DNA from: Actinomycetota bacterium
Lineage (GTDB): Bacteria; Actinomycetota; CADDZG01; WHSQ01
Assembly (NCBI GenBank): GCA_009380005.1
Contig: WHSQ01000007.1
Location: 230-63,695 of the forward strand
Reading direction: 5' to 3'
Length of the DNA: 63,466 nucleotides
Below, piece after piece: positions 26,016 to 34,099 of this stretch (positions are counted from its first letter, which is position 1; every line of letters begins with the position of its first letter). The translations under genes and the position numbers were made by a program. The notes beneath the pieces were generated by a model. That model made no database searches. It was not told the origin of the DNA and worked only from the letters and a program-made list of their open reading frames with translations.

Positions 26016-26804
26016 ATGCCTGCCCATTCGAGTCACTCATTAGCCGGTCGCACCGCGCTGGTTACTGGCGTCAGCCGCCACGAAGGGATCGGATTCGCGA
26101 TCGCGCATCGACTGAGGTCTATGGGTGCCTTGGTATTCGTACAGTCTTGGCGGGCGCACGACCAGGATCAGCCCTGGGGCACCGGACAGATCCCCCTTGA
26201 GCAACTGCTCGCAGAACTCGGATCTTCTTCCCTCCATCTACCGATCGATCTCAGCCATTCCGAAGCACCTCTTCGATTGGTTGAAGCCGCTCGCGTCGCC
26301 CTCGGTCACATCGACATCCTCATCGCCAACCATGCGCGGAGTTCTCAGCAATCCCTGGAACAACTCACCGCGGAGGAGTTGGATCTCTCCTTCCAGGTCA
26401 ACGCGCGCTCTACACTGCTCCTGATCAAGGAATGGGCGGCCCAGTACGACGATGCAAAGACCACCGGTCGAGTGATCATGCTGACCTCCGGGCAACACCT
26501 CGAACCGATGCCCTCGGAAATCCCCTACGCCGCCGCCAAAGCGGTCATCCAACAGATGACTCCTACCTTGGCCTCTCATCTTGGAAGGAGGCGGATTACG
26601 GTCAACAGCATCAACCCTGGCCCTACCGACACCGGCTGGGCTACGCCGCAGACTCACGAGCGGGTGTTGCGACAGATGCCCTTCGGTCGCTGGGGCGCAC
26701 CCGATGATGCCGCCAGTCTTGTTGCATGGTTGGCCAGCGACGAGGGTCAATGGATCACGGGTCAGACAATTAACTCTGAGGGAGGATTTTCCCTGCGGGA
26801 TTGA
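26016..26804 (+). CDS. Short-chain dehydrogenase/reductase
   Basis: This is a 262-aa SDR-family oxidoreductase. The cofactor motif is TGVSRHEGIG, which is slightly expanded relative to the classic TGxxxGIG. The NAG-like motif is ANHARS, and the catalytic Ser-Tyr-Lys are in LTSGQHL and PYAAAK. The C-terminal GQTINSEGGFSL is typical of the FabG-like group. AGGAGG precedes the ATG at a good distance. It is bracketed by the repeat copies, so it may have arrived as a unit. The substrate is unknown. Confidence 0.87.
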   Translation: MPAHSSHSLAGRTALVTGVSRHEGIGFAIAHRLRSMGALVFVQSWRAHDQDQPWGTGQIPLEQLLAELGSSSLHLPIDLSHSEAPLRLVEAARVALGHIDILIANHARSSQQSLEQLTAEELDLSFQVNARSTLLLIKEWAAQYDDAKTTGRVIMLTSGQHLEPMPSEIPYAAAKAVIQQMTPTLASHLGRRRITVNSINPGPTDTGWATPQTHERVLRQMPFGRWGAPDDAASLVAWLASDEGQWITGQTINSEGGFSLRD

Positions 26805-26837
26805 CTTCGCTCCCCACCCGAGGGGCGCAGCCTTGCG

Positions 26838-26903
26838 TAGGGAGACGGATCGAACGGCAGCTGCAGTTGGCTGAAGGACGAGCCTAGCGTGGCGTCGTCG
26901 CAC
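26838..26903 (+). repeat. Intergenic palindromic repeat, copy B
   Basis: This is a near match to copy A, in the same orientation, on the far side of the SDR gene: GACGGATCGAACGGCAGCTG, then GAAGGACGAGCCTAGCGTGG and CGTCGTC. The pair bracket about 1 kb. Confidence 0.65.
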
Positions 26904-26921
26904 ATCAGGCTAGCTCGCAAC

Positions 26922-26959
26922 CTTCGTTGGCAGCCAGCGGGGGTCCGTTGCCAACGAAG
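26922..26959. terminator. Perfect 11-bp stem-loop downstream of SDR gene
   Basis: CTTCGTTGGCA (26922-26932) pairs perfectly with TGCCAACGAAG (26949-26959) around a 16-base loop. It lies in the 262-base gap between the SDR gene and folE, and could be a terminator or part of the repeat system there. Confidence 0.55.
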
Positions 26960-27011
26960 TCGCAGCGCAGCGAGCGACGACGACCGGAACCGGTTCGAAA
27001 GCGTAGCTGGA
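26958..27011 (+). repeat. Divergent third copy of the island repeat (left half)
   Basis: GTCGCAGCGCAGCGAGCGAC, ACGACCGGAACCGGTTCGAA and AGCGTAGCTG align in order with the left half of copy A. It is placed immediately before folE. Confidence 0.45.
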
Positions 27012-27066
27012 CATCTCGAGATAGCGGCCGGGCCCTGTATCGGCGTCGGGGCGCTACCCTTGGCCC

Positions 27067-27669
27067 ATGACAGAGAACGTCACCCCCCTTAGAGCAGACC
27101 AGCCCGTCGATCGAGAGCGCATCGAGGCCGCGGTCCGCGAGATCCTAGAAGCGGTTGGCGAGGACCCCGACCGAGGGGGGCTTAAGGAGACGCCGGAGCG
27201 CGTGGCGGAGATGTACCGGGAGATCTTCTCCGGCCTGGGCAAGGACCCGGCCGACGAGTTGAACGTCCTTTTCGACGAGGACCACGACGAGATGATCATG
27301 GTCAAGGACATCTCTCTCGAAAGCGTCTGCGAGCACCATATTGTTCCGATCATCGGGCTGGCTCACGTCGCCTACATCCCGAACCACGACGGACAGATCA
27401 CCGGGCTGTCCAAGATCGCGCGCTGCGTCGAGGTCGCCGCTCGCCGGCCTCAGGTGCAAGAGCGGCTCACGACGCAGATAGCCGATGCCCTCGAGCGGAA
27501 GATCGCGCCTCGCGGTGTGCTGGTAGTGATCGAAGCGGAACACCTCTGCATGACCATCCGCGGGGTCCGTAAGCCGGGAAGCAAGACGGTGACGTCGGCG
27601 GTGCGGGGCATCTTCCGAGACAACACCGCCACCCGCGCCGAGGCTATGAACCTCATCCACCACGCCTGA
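27067..27669 (+). CDS. folE: GTP cyclohydrolase I
   Basis: FolE makes 7,8-dihydroneopterin triphosphate from GTP, the first step of folate synthesis. Zinc ligands are the Cys and His of [10 protein letters not shown], with a second Cys in [35 protein letters not shown] is the conserved active-site block. The 200-aa length is normal. It begins the folE-folP-folB-folK run, where the next gene follows 18 bases later. Confidence 0.97.
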   Translation: MTENVTPLRADQPVDRERIEAAVREILEAVGEDPDRGGLKETPERVAEMYREIFSGLGKDPADELNVLFDEDHDEMIMVKDISLESVCEHHIVPIIGLAHVAYIPNHDGQITGLSKIARCVEVAARRPQVQERLTTQIADALERKIAPRGVLVVIEAEHLCMTIRGVRKPGSKTVTSAVRGIFRDNTATRAEAMNLIHHA

Positions 27670-27687
27670 CCCGGCTAGGCTCGGATC

Positions 27688-28524
27688 GTGAAGCTTCGTT
27701 GCAAGGACAGGGTTCTTGCGCTCGATCGCGTCGCGATCATGGGCGTGCTCAACGTCACGCCGGACTCATTCTCCGACGGGGGGCTTTGGTTCCAGACGGG
27801 TAACGCGGTCGTTCACGCGCGCCGCATGGTCGATCAAGGGGCGGCGATCATCGACGTGGGTGGCGAATCCACGCGGCCGGGGGCCGAGCCGGTGGCCGAG
27901 GACGAGGAGCTACGCCGGGTCATACCCGTGATCGAAGCTCTCGCCGAGCTCGACGTTCCGATCTCGATCGATACGAGGAAGGCGACCGTGGCTCGGCGCG
28001 CGGTCGACGCGGGTGCTTCGATCGTGAACGACACCCTGGGCGAGGAGGGTGACGGTTCGATCGATCGGGTAGCCGCAGAGACGGGGGCGGCGATCGCGGT
28101 CATGCACTCCCGGGGCACGCCGTTGACGATGAAGGGCCTCAACCAGTACGGCGACGTCGTTGCCGAGGTGAGCACGTTCCTGCGCGACAGAGCCGCTTCC
28201 CTGCGGGACATGGGGGTCGCATCGGACGCCATCGTGGTGGACCCCGGATTCGGGTTCGCGAAGGACCCGGGGCAGAACCTGGAGATGCTGCGGCGCATGG
28301 ATGCGTTCGTCGAGCTCGGTTATCCGGTGCTGGCGGGCACGTCGCGGAAGTCCTTCATCGGCCAGGCTCTCGATCTGCCCGAGGACCAGAGGCTCGAAGG
28401 GACGATCGCCACGGTGATCTGGGCGGTGGCGAAGGGAGCACGGATGGTTCGCGTCCACGATGTCGAAGAGGTGGGGCGCGCTCTCAAGATGGTGGAAGCG
28501 ATCGAGCACGGATTGGACGGATGA
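27688..28524 (+). CDS. folP: Dihydropteroate synthase
   Basis: FolP condenses a pterin pyrophosphate with p-aminobenzoate. The signatures are IMGVLNVTPDSFSDGG near the N-terminus, GESTRPGAEPV, and DPGFGFAK in the middle. The 278-aa TIM barrel is of the usual size. The GTG start gives MKLRCKDRVLALDR. The stop overlaps folB by 4 bases (ATGA). Confidence 0.97.
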   Translation: MKLRCKDRVLALDRVAIMGVLNVTPDSFSDGGLWFQTGNAVVHARRMVDQGAAIIDVGGESTRPGAEPVAEDEELRRVIPVIEALAELDVPISIDTRKATVARRAVDAGASIVNDTLGEEGDGSIDRVAAETGAAIAVMHSRGTPLTMKGLNQYGDVVAEVSTFLRDRAASLRDMGVASDAIVVDPGFGFAKDPGQNLEMLRRMDAFVELGYPVLAGTSRKSFIGQALDLPEDQRLEGTIATVIWAVAKGARMVRVHDVEEVGRALKMVEAIEHGLDG

Positions 28525-28883
28525 CGGATCTCATCCGCATCCGCGGTCTGCGTGCCAAGACCCGTATCGGGGTCCCCGGCGAGGAGCGCGCCGTCGAGCA
28601 GGTCGTGGTGATCGATATCGACATCCGCGCCGACCTCTGGCGTCCGGGGGAGACCGACGAACTGGAGGACACGCTCGACTACGACTCCACGATCAGCGAA
28701 GTGGTCGCCTTGGTTCGCTCCGGCGAGAGGAAGTTGCTCGAGCATCTGGCGGAGGAGATCGGAGCGCTCATCTCACGCCATGAGTACGTCAAGGGCGTTA
28801 CCGTAGAGGTCGCCAAGGAGAACCTGCCCGTGGACGAAGATGTCGACAGCGTCGTCGTACGCATCGAGAGGCCGCGAACGTGA
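28521..28883 (+). CDS. folB: Dihydroneopterin aldolase
   Basis: FolB cleaves dihydroneopterin to the hydroxymethyl pterin and glycolaldehyde. The N-terminal IRIRGLRAKTRIGVPGEER and the conserved DYDSTI and LLEHLAEEI segments match the family. The 120-aa length is typical. It overlaps folP upstream and folK downstream, both by 4 bases. Confidence 0.94.
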   Translation: MTDLIRIRGLRAKTRIGVPGEERAVEQVVVIDIDIRADLWRPGETDELEDTLDYDSTISEVVALVRSGERKLLEHLAEEIGALISRHEYVKGVTVEVAKENLPVDEDVDSVVVRIERPRT

Positions 28884-29371
28884 CTACCGCTTACATCGGT
28901 ATCGGGTCGAACGTTGGTGATCGGCAGGGGTTCTGCCGGGCAGCCGTGCGAGCGCTCGATGAAAGCACCGGCGTCGACGTCAAGGCGACCTCCAGCCTCT
29001 ACGAGACCTCGCCCATCGGCGGGCCTCCCCAGCGCTCGTTCGTGAACGCAGTCGCCAAGGTCGATACCGCACTGTCCCCGCGCGGCCTCCTCGAGGCGTG
29101 CAAGCGGATCGAGACCCGGATGGGCCGAGAGGAGAGCGACATCCGCTGGGGTCCGCGGGTCGTGGACCTGGACATCCTCCTGTACGGCGACGAGAAGGTG
29201 AACGAGCCGGACATCGAGATCCCCCACGCCGAGATGACCAAGCGCCGGTTCGTGCTGGTGCCTCTCCTCGAGGTGGATCCGGACGTCACCGACCCGTGGG
29301 GCACGCCCTATGCGGACTCCTTGGAGGAGGCCGAGGGCGACGTCGAGCTGCTGGAAGCGCCCGAGGGCTGA
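28880..29371 (+). CDS. folK: 2-Amino-4-hydroxy-6-hydroxymethyldihydropteridine pyrophosphokinase
   Basis: FolK activates the pterin with ATP for FolP. The start AYIGIGSNVGDR is typical. The metal- and pterin-binding stretch RWGPRVVDLDILLYG is intact, followed by IPHAEMTKRRFVLVPL. The 163-aa length is normal. It overlaps folB by 4 bases and is followed by a terminator-like hairpin. Confidence 0.95.
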   Translation: MTTAYIGIGSNVGDRQGFCRAAVRALDESTGVDVKATSSLYETSPIGGPPQRSFVNAVAKVDTALSPRGLLEACKRIETRMGREESDIRWGPRVVDLDILLYGDEKVNEPDIEIPHAEMTKRRFVLVPLLEVDPDVTDPWGTPYADSLEEAEGDVELLEAPEG

Positions 29372-29386
29372 GCGACCCGCCCGAAG

Positions 29387-29404
29387 ATGGCCCAAACGGG
29401 CTAT
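29387..29404 (+). terminator. Terminator-like hairpin after folK
   Basis: ATGGCCC (29387-29393) pairs with GGGCTAT (29398-29404) with an AAAC loop and one G-T pair, followed by TT. It fits the end of the fol operon. Confidence 0.6.
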
Positions 29405-29471
29405 TTGAGCGCTTCGTGCCCACGATTAGCCTGAGCGCCGCCACCGGCGAGTCGAGGGACAGGGGGAGCAT

Positions 29472-32243
29472 CTGAGGGCCAGGAGGATCATCGCCGCGCT
29501 CGTCGGCGGAGCGCTGGCGATATCGGGATCCGCCGCGATACCGGCGGCGTCGGCCCAGTCGAGAGGACCGAAGGTCACCCGCCTCCCCGGCACGCGTACG
29601 CCGGGATTCGTCACGAACATCAAGGAACCGCCTCGGCGAGGAAAACCGGTGGAGATCGCGCGGGGCTACCTGGCCCGGCATCGGGACCTCTACGGGATCG
29701 ACGTCTCGACGCTTCGCTCGCGCGGCGTCTCCCGCCGCGCCGGGATAACGACGGTTCGCTTCACCCAGACCCGCGGCGGCGTGGACGTCTTCGGGGGCTC
29801 CTACCTCGTCCATCTGGACAAGAAGGACGGCGGCTATTCACCGACGTCGGCGAACGGCGAGTACTTCACCGACCTCGCCGCCCCGACCGAGCCGCGCATC
29901 TCGGAGGATGACGCCGTGCGCTGGGCGCGGCTCCGATCCCGCGGGCTGATCGCCTCGAAGGTCCAGAGGCACGGCCTCACCGTCCTTCCGGCTCGTACCG
30001 GCGCCCTGACCTATCACTTAACGCTGTGGGGGACGCGCTATGGCAGGGCTCTGACGAAGGAGACCTTCGTCAACGCCGACAACGGCACGATCGCGCTCGC
30101 CTACGACAACCTGCAGCGTGCCGAGGGGACGGGCACGAACGCCCACGACGAGCCGGTGACCTTCACAGTGACGGACCCCCCATCTCCCTACCAGATGAAG
30201 ACCCCCCGCATGATCGAGACCTATGTCGCGGGCCCCGACAGCGATGGCTTCTACCGCCCCGGCGAGCCGGGAGTGCAGATAGCGTCATCGGAGACGCTCG
30301 CGTTCGATTCGGAGCACACCACGAGCGGAGCCATCGATGCCCATGACAAGACTGAAGAAGTCGACGCGTACTTTTCGGGATTGAACGACGGCCTCGACAT
30401 CGGCGCCGACCTCCAGGACATTCGTACTGATGACCGGATCATCTCTACCGTGAACGTACGAGATCCCTCCACTGGGGGGCCGATGTTCAACGCGTTCTGG
30501 GATGGCACACAGGTCGTTTACGGGAATCCGCCAGAAAGTAGCAACGTCCTGCCGCTGTCAGCGGCCGCCGACGTGGTCGCTCATGAACTCACGCACGGTC
30601 TCGATCAGGTCCATGTGGGTGACGGCCTCGGCCTTCTCTACATCAACCAGTCGGGCGCGATGAACGAGGCGTATTCGGACTACTTCGGCGAAGCGGCGGA
30701 GCTGCACGTCAATGGCCTAGGCATGGCGGATCCAGATGCCGGAAAGATCGGAGAGGATCTCTGTACCGATCCGCCGCATCCGCCCGGCGTGTGGGAGTGT
30801 CCGTTACGGGATCTGGACCCTGCCGACGAGAACGCGCCGCATACGGCCGACTACCACTACCTCCTCATCGACGTGGACAACGGGGGCGTGCACGAGAACT
30901 CGGGTCCGTTCGCCGGAGCGTTGTGGGACATCCGCAAGGCTCTCTTCACTTCCGATGGTGAGCTCGGCGCGAAGCGCGCCGACCAGTACATCTTCACCGC
31001 CCTGGCCGAGTGGACCACCCCGCATCAGAACTTCGTCGGTGGTCGGAAGGCGGTCGTCGAGGCGGCCAAGGCAGTCGGTGTAGAGATGGGCTTGCCCCAA
31101 GGGCAGATCGATATCGACGTCGCCACGATCAACGAGCAGTTCGACGACCACGGCATCGAGCAGGGTTGGGAGACACCCTCCTCCGCCACCGGCACGATCC
31201 TCTACAAGGACGTCGTTCCGGTCGGCGAGTTCCTCGCGCCTCCGCAGGTTTCCGGCAACCGGTTCATTATCGGCAATTACAAGCGGAAGAGAGACATCTA
31301 CGGCCCCCAGGGGATCTTCGTCGGACGCACGGATTGCGCGGGCTGCAGGAAGGTATCCGTCGGCGGTCGCAACTTCTCGACGTTCAGCAACGAGTCGCCC
31401 GACATCCACGGCAAGCGGGCGGTGTGGACCCACATCAGTCGTAGGTTCGCCGTCGACGTCCGTAGTCGCATCCTCGGCAAGCGCAAGATCACCACGGTCG
31501 CGGGTGGGTCCGGCATCCAGTGGTTCCCGTCTATCGACGGCGCCGGGCGCCGGGGCACGATCCTGGCATGGGAGCACATCGCCTGCTCGTCCTGCGACAC
31601 GGACATCAAGTACCGGTTCCTGGGGAAGAAGCCCAGGTTCGTGTTCAAGGATCGGCGGGGCGAACAGTGGCTGCCCCAGACGTCGAAGACGTGGGTCGCG
31701 TGGTGGGACCGCGGGCCCCGCGCGCGCAGGCATCCGAAGATCGGGCTCAAGAACGTGGTCACGGGCAGGACGTTCATCTTCAAGCCACCGACCAAGAACA
31801 CGTTCATGGGCCCGCCCGCCCTGTCCGACACGCACCTGTACTGGTATCAGGACACCCAGTTTTACAACCCCGGCCACTCGAACTCGGGCAAGGGCAAGAT
31901 CGTCCGCGTGAGGCTGGGGCGGAGGACCCGCCAGGGTCTGTTCAAGGAGACGCATTCGCTGGCCCCAAGGTGGGATGGGTTCTCGGCGGAGCCCGTCCCG
32001 TCCGCGAACCGCCGATTCGTGACCTGGAGCGACGAGACGGGACTCATCGCGGACCCGGCCCTGATCGCACCCGGCAGGGTTGGACGGGACATCTTCAGGC
32101 TGCGGCTGGGAACGCGGAGGATCCGGCGCGTGACGAACAACCGCGGTGACCAGGCCTTCCCCGTCGTGGCCGCGCCTCGACGAGGGCGCGTGCTGTGGCT
32201 GGACGGAGCTCGGGCCGTCACCGACGTCCGCATCAAGGGCTGA
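29472..32243 (+). CDS. Secreted M4/thermolysin-like metalloprotease with propeller-like tail
   Basis: This is an exported zinc protease of about 923 aa. The M4-like catalytic part has HELTHGLDQV for zinc and catalysis, and NEAYSDYFGE with the third zinc ligand. An FTP-type propeptide precedes it (GIDVSTLRSRGV...LTYHLTLWG). The C-terminal third (about 570-920) has repeated beta-strand segments with W and D residues (GKRAVWTHIS, GTILAWEHIA, SKTWVAWWDR, NRRFVTWSDE, GRVLWLDGAR) like a TolB/WD-type propeller. A signal peptide (ARRIIAALVGGALAISGSAA...ASAQ) is only encoded upstream of the first GTG (29649). I place the start at CTG 29472, which follows GGGGGAG. Confidence 0.85.
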   Translation: MRARRIIAALVGGALAISGSAAIPAASAQSRGPKVTRLPGTRTPGFVTNIKEPPRRGKPVEIARGYLARHRDLYGIDVSTLRSRGVSRRAGITTVRFTQTRGGVDVFGGSYLVHLDKKDGGYSPTSANGEYFTDLAAPTEPRISEDDAVRWARLRSRGLIASKVQRHGLTVLPARTGALTYHLTLWGTRYGRALTKETFVNADNGTIALAYDNLQRAEGTGTNAHDEPVTFTVTDPPSPYQMKTPRMIETYVAGPDSDGFYRPGEPGVQIASSETLAFDSEHTTSGAIDAHDKTEEVDAYFSGLNDGLDIGADLQDIRTDDRIISTVNVRDPSTGGPMFNAFWDGTQVVYGNPPESSNVLPLSAAADVVAHELTHGLDQVHVGDGLGLLYINQSGAMNEAYSDYFGEAAELHVNGLGMADPDAGKIGEDLCTDPPHPPGVWECPLRDLDPADENAPHTADYHYLLIDVDNGGVHENSGPFAGALWDIRKALFTSDGELGAKRADQYIFTALAEWTTPHQNFVGGRKAVVEAAKAVGVEMGLPQGQIDIDVATINEQFDDHGIEQGWETPSSATGTILYKDVVPVGEFLAPPQVSGNRFIIGNYKRKRDIYGPQGIFVGRTDCAGCRKVSVGGRNFSTFSNESPDIHGKRAVWTHISRRFAVDVRSRILGKRKITTVAGGSGIQWFPSIDGAGRRGTILAWEHIACSSCDTDIKYRFLGKKPRFVFKDRRGEQWLPQTSKTWVAWWDRGPRARRHPKIGLKNVVTGRTFIFKPPTKNTFMGPPALSDTHLYWYQDTQFYNPGHSNSGKGKIVRVRLGRRTRQGLFKETHSLAPRWDGFSAEPVPSANRRFVTWSDETGLIADPALIAPGRVGRDIFRLRLGTRRIRRVTNNRGDQAFPVVAAPRRGRVLWLDGARAVTDVRIKG

Positions 32244-32266
32244 GCCCGAACCACGAGTGAGCCTCC

Positions 32267-32290
32267 GACCGGCTCCCAGCGGGGCCGGTC
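32267..32290 (+). terminator. Terminator-like hairpin after the M4-type protease
   Basis: GACCGGC (32267-32273) pairs with GCCGGTC (32284-32290), followed by a T-containing run (TGCTTTAT). Confidence 0.7.
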
Positions 32291-32345
32291 TGCTTTATCC
32301 TTCGGGCAACGACCGGTACCCCAGTGGACTGGAACGGATGCCTCT

Positions 32346-33215
32346 TTGGACATACCTCCGATCCCTTTCCGCACCGCGCTCCTAGGCGCGGGCAGCGTCG
32401 GCACCGCGGTCGCAGAGCTGTTGCGGCGCGCGGGGGACCGACCGATCGCGGTCTCGTCGCGGACGGAAGCCTCCGCCCGCCGGGCCGCCGAGATGCTCGG
32501 CGCGCCCGTGACCTCGGCGGCCGGATGCGCTCGGGCCGACGTGATCCTCGTGGGGGCCCCCGACGCCGCTCTGTCGGAGATCGACGGCATCCTGGCCCCC
32601 GAGATCGGCCCGGGCCAGGTCGTGTGGCACTTCGCGGGGGCCTACGGCATCGAGCCCTTCCCCGGCGTGGCGCGGGCGGGGGCCGGAGTCGCAGCCCTTC
32701 ACCCCGTCCAGGCGTGTCCCTCCGTGGATGCTGCCATCGCCCGGCTCCCCGGTTCGGCATGGGGAATCACGAGCTCGGAAGGTCTCGATGCCTGGGCGCA
32801 AGCGGTCGTCTCCGCTCACCTTGACGGGACCCCCGTCCCGGTAGCGGAGTCCGACCGTCCCGCCTGGCACGCTGCCGGGGTCGTCACCTCGAACGGCATG
32901 GCCGCGCTCATGGCCACCGGGGAACGGATCCTGACGGGCATCGGGATCGATGCGCCGGAGGCGGTGCTCGGCCCCCTCGCGCGCGGGACGATCCAGAACG
33001 CCATCGAGTCCGGCGGCGGCGCCGACGCGCTGACCGGACCCGTCGTCCGAGGAGACGCAGGCACGGTCGAGCGGCACGTCGCCGCGCTGCGGGCTCGCGA
33101 CGCCGAGCTCGTGCAGGCCTACATCCGGACGTCGCTTTCGATCCTGGAGACCGCCGTGAGGATCGGACGCGTGGACGAGGCTACGGCCGTCGAGATGAAG
33201 GAGGTGCTGCGCTGA
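32346..33215 (+). CDS. Rossmann-like/DUF2520 dehydrogenase
   Basis: This 289-aa protein has an N-terminal NAD(P)-binding Rossmann fold (LLGAGSVGTAVAELL) and a C-terminal helical DUF2520 domain. Such proteins resemble ProC and ketopantoate reductase, and they often sit next to panC. Here panC follows directly with a 4-base overlap. A reductase role in the pantothenate pathway (ketopantoate to pantoate) is a reasonable idea but not demonstrated by sequence. The start TTG at 32346 is likely. Confidence 0.8.
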   Translation: MDIPPIPFRTALLGAGSVGTAVAELLRRAGDRPIAVSSRTEASARRAAEMLGAPVTSAAGCARADVILVGAPDAALSEIDGILAPEIGPGQVVWHFAGAYGIEPFPGVARAGAGVAALHPVQACPSVDAAIARLPGSAWGITSSEGLDAWAQAVVSAHLDGTPVPVAESDRPAWHAAGVVTSNGMAALMATGERILTGIGIDAPEAVLGPLARGTIQNAIESGGGADALTGPVVRGDAGTVERHVAALRARDAELVQAYIRTSLSILETAVRIGRVDEATAVEMKEVLR

Positions 33216-34051
33216 AGGTCGTGAGGACGATCGCAGACGCCAGGCGTGCGATCGACGCGCTCCGCGATGGCAGACGCGTCGGCTTCGTTCCTACGATGGG
33301 CGCCTTGCACGAGGGGCATCTGTCGCTCATCCGTCTCGCCCGCGAGACCTGTGACGTGGTCGTGCTCAGCATCTTCGTGAACCCGCTGCAGTTCTCTCCC
33401 TCCGAGGACCTCGACAAGTACCCACGCGATGAGCACCGCGACCTGGAGAAGGCAGAACGTGAGCGCGTCGATGTCGTGTTCCTGCCGAGCGTGGAGGAGA
33501 TGTATCCGCCGGGTGCGACCGTACGCGTCTCGGCAGGAGAGCTGGGCGAGATCCTCGAAGGCGCCTCGCGACCCGGTCACTTCGACGGTGTGGCGACGGT
33601 TGTGACCAAGCTCTTCAACGTCGTTCGGCCGGATGTCGCCGTCTTCGGACAGAAAGACGCCCAGCAGGTGGCCGTGGTCCGATCCCTCGTTCGCGATCTC
33701 GATATCGGCATCGAGATACTCGTCGGGCCTACCGTGCGTGAGCCCGACGGTCTCGCGCTCAGCAGTCGGAACGTCTACCTCTCTCCCGAACAGAGGGGAT
33801 CCGCGCTCTCGCTCTGGCGGGCCCTTCAGGCCGGCGTGCGGCGGTTGAACGGAGACGCCGATCCCGAGGCGGCGGCGAAGGAGATGTGGGCGGAGCTGAC
33901 GGCCGATGGCGGCGTCCAACCCGACTACGCGGTTGCGGTCGACCCCCGAGATATGGGTCCTCCCCGTCCCGGCGGCCCGATCCTGCTCGCGGTCGCCGCC
34001 CGCGTCGGGCCGACGAGATTGATCGACAACGTCCTGTACGAAGCCGGATGA
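33212..34051 (+). CDS. panC: Pantothenate synthetase
   Basis: PanC joins pantoate and beta-alanine using ATP. Motifs include FVPTMGALHEGHLSLIR (the HIGH-like signature), FVNPLQF, FGQKDAQQ and LSSRNVYLS. I place the start at CTG 33212 rather than GTG 33221: AAGGAGG (33198-33204) is exactly 7 bases before the CTG, and the extended N-terminus LKVVRTIADARRAI lines up with PanC proteins starting at that residue. The CTG overlaps the stop of the DUF2520 gene. The enzyme is 279 aa, normal for the family. A vestigial panD-like ORF and coaX follow. Confidence 0.95.
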   Translation: MKVVRTIADARRAIDALRDGRRVGFVPTMGALHEGHLSLIRLARETCDVVVLSIFVNPLQFSPSEDLDKYPRDEHRDLEKAERERVDVVFLPSVEEMYPPGATVRVSAGELGEILEGASRPGHFDGVATVVTKLFNVVRPDVAVFGQKDAQQVAVVRSLVRDLDIGIEILVGPTVREPDGLALSSRNVYLSPEQRGSALSLWRALQAGVRRLNGDADPEAAAKEMWAELTADGGVQPDYAVAVDPRDMGPPRPGGPILLAVAARVGPTRLIDNVLYEAG

Positions 34052-34061
34052 AGGAGGCAGG

Positions 34062-34097
34062 ATGCAGCGAACGATGATCCTCGGGAACGGAGCCTGA
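34062..34097 (+). pseudogene. Vestigial panD-like mini-ORF (11 codons)
   Basis: A strong ribosome site (AAGGAGG at 34051-34057) is followed by an ATG and 11 codons (MQRTMILGNGA) before a TGA, 2 bases ahead of coaX. In the usual panC-panD-coaX order this is where panD should be, and PanD proteins typically begin M-x-R-T-M. The match is only five residues, so calling it a panD remnant is inference. A coupling leader for coaX is the alternative. Confidence 0.45.
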
Positions 34098-34099
34098 TC

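Noticed and set aside
25775-27011. Island repeats as integron attC sites
   Set aside because: They lack the GTTRRRY/RYYYAAC core sites, and no integrase gene is nearby.
30804-31955. 383-aa minus-strand frame opposite the M4-type protease
   Set aside because: Antisense shadow without motifs; the protease frame shows HELTH and repeated propeller-like strands.
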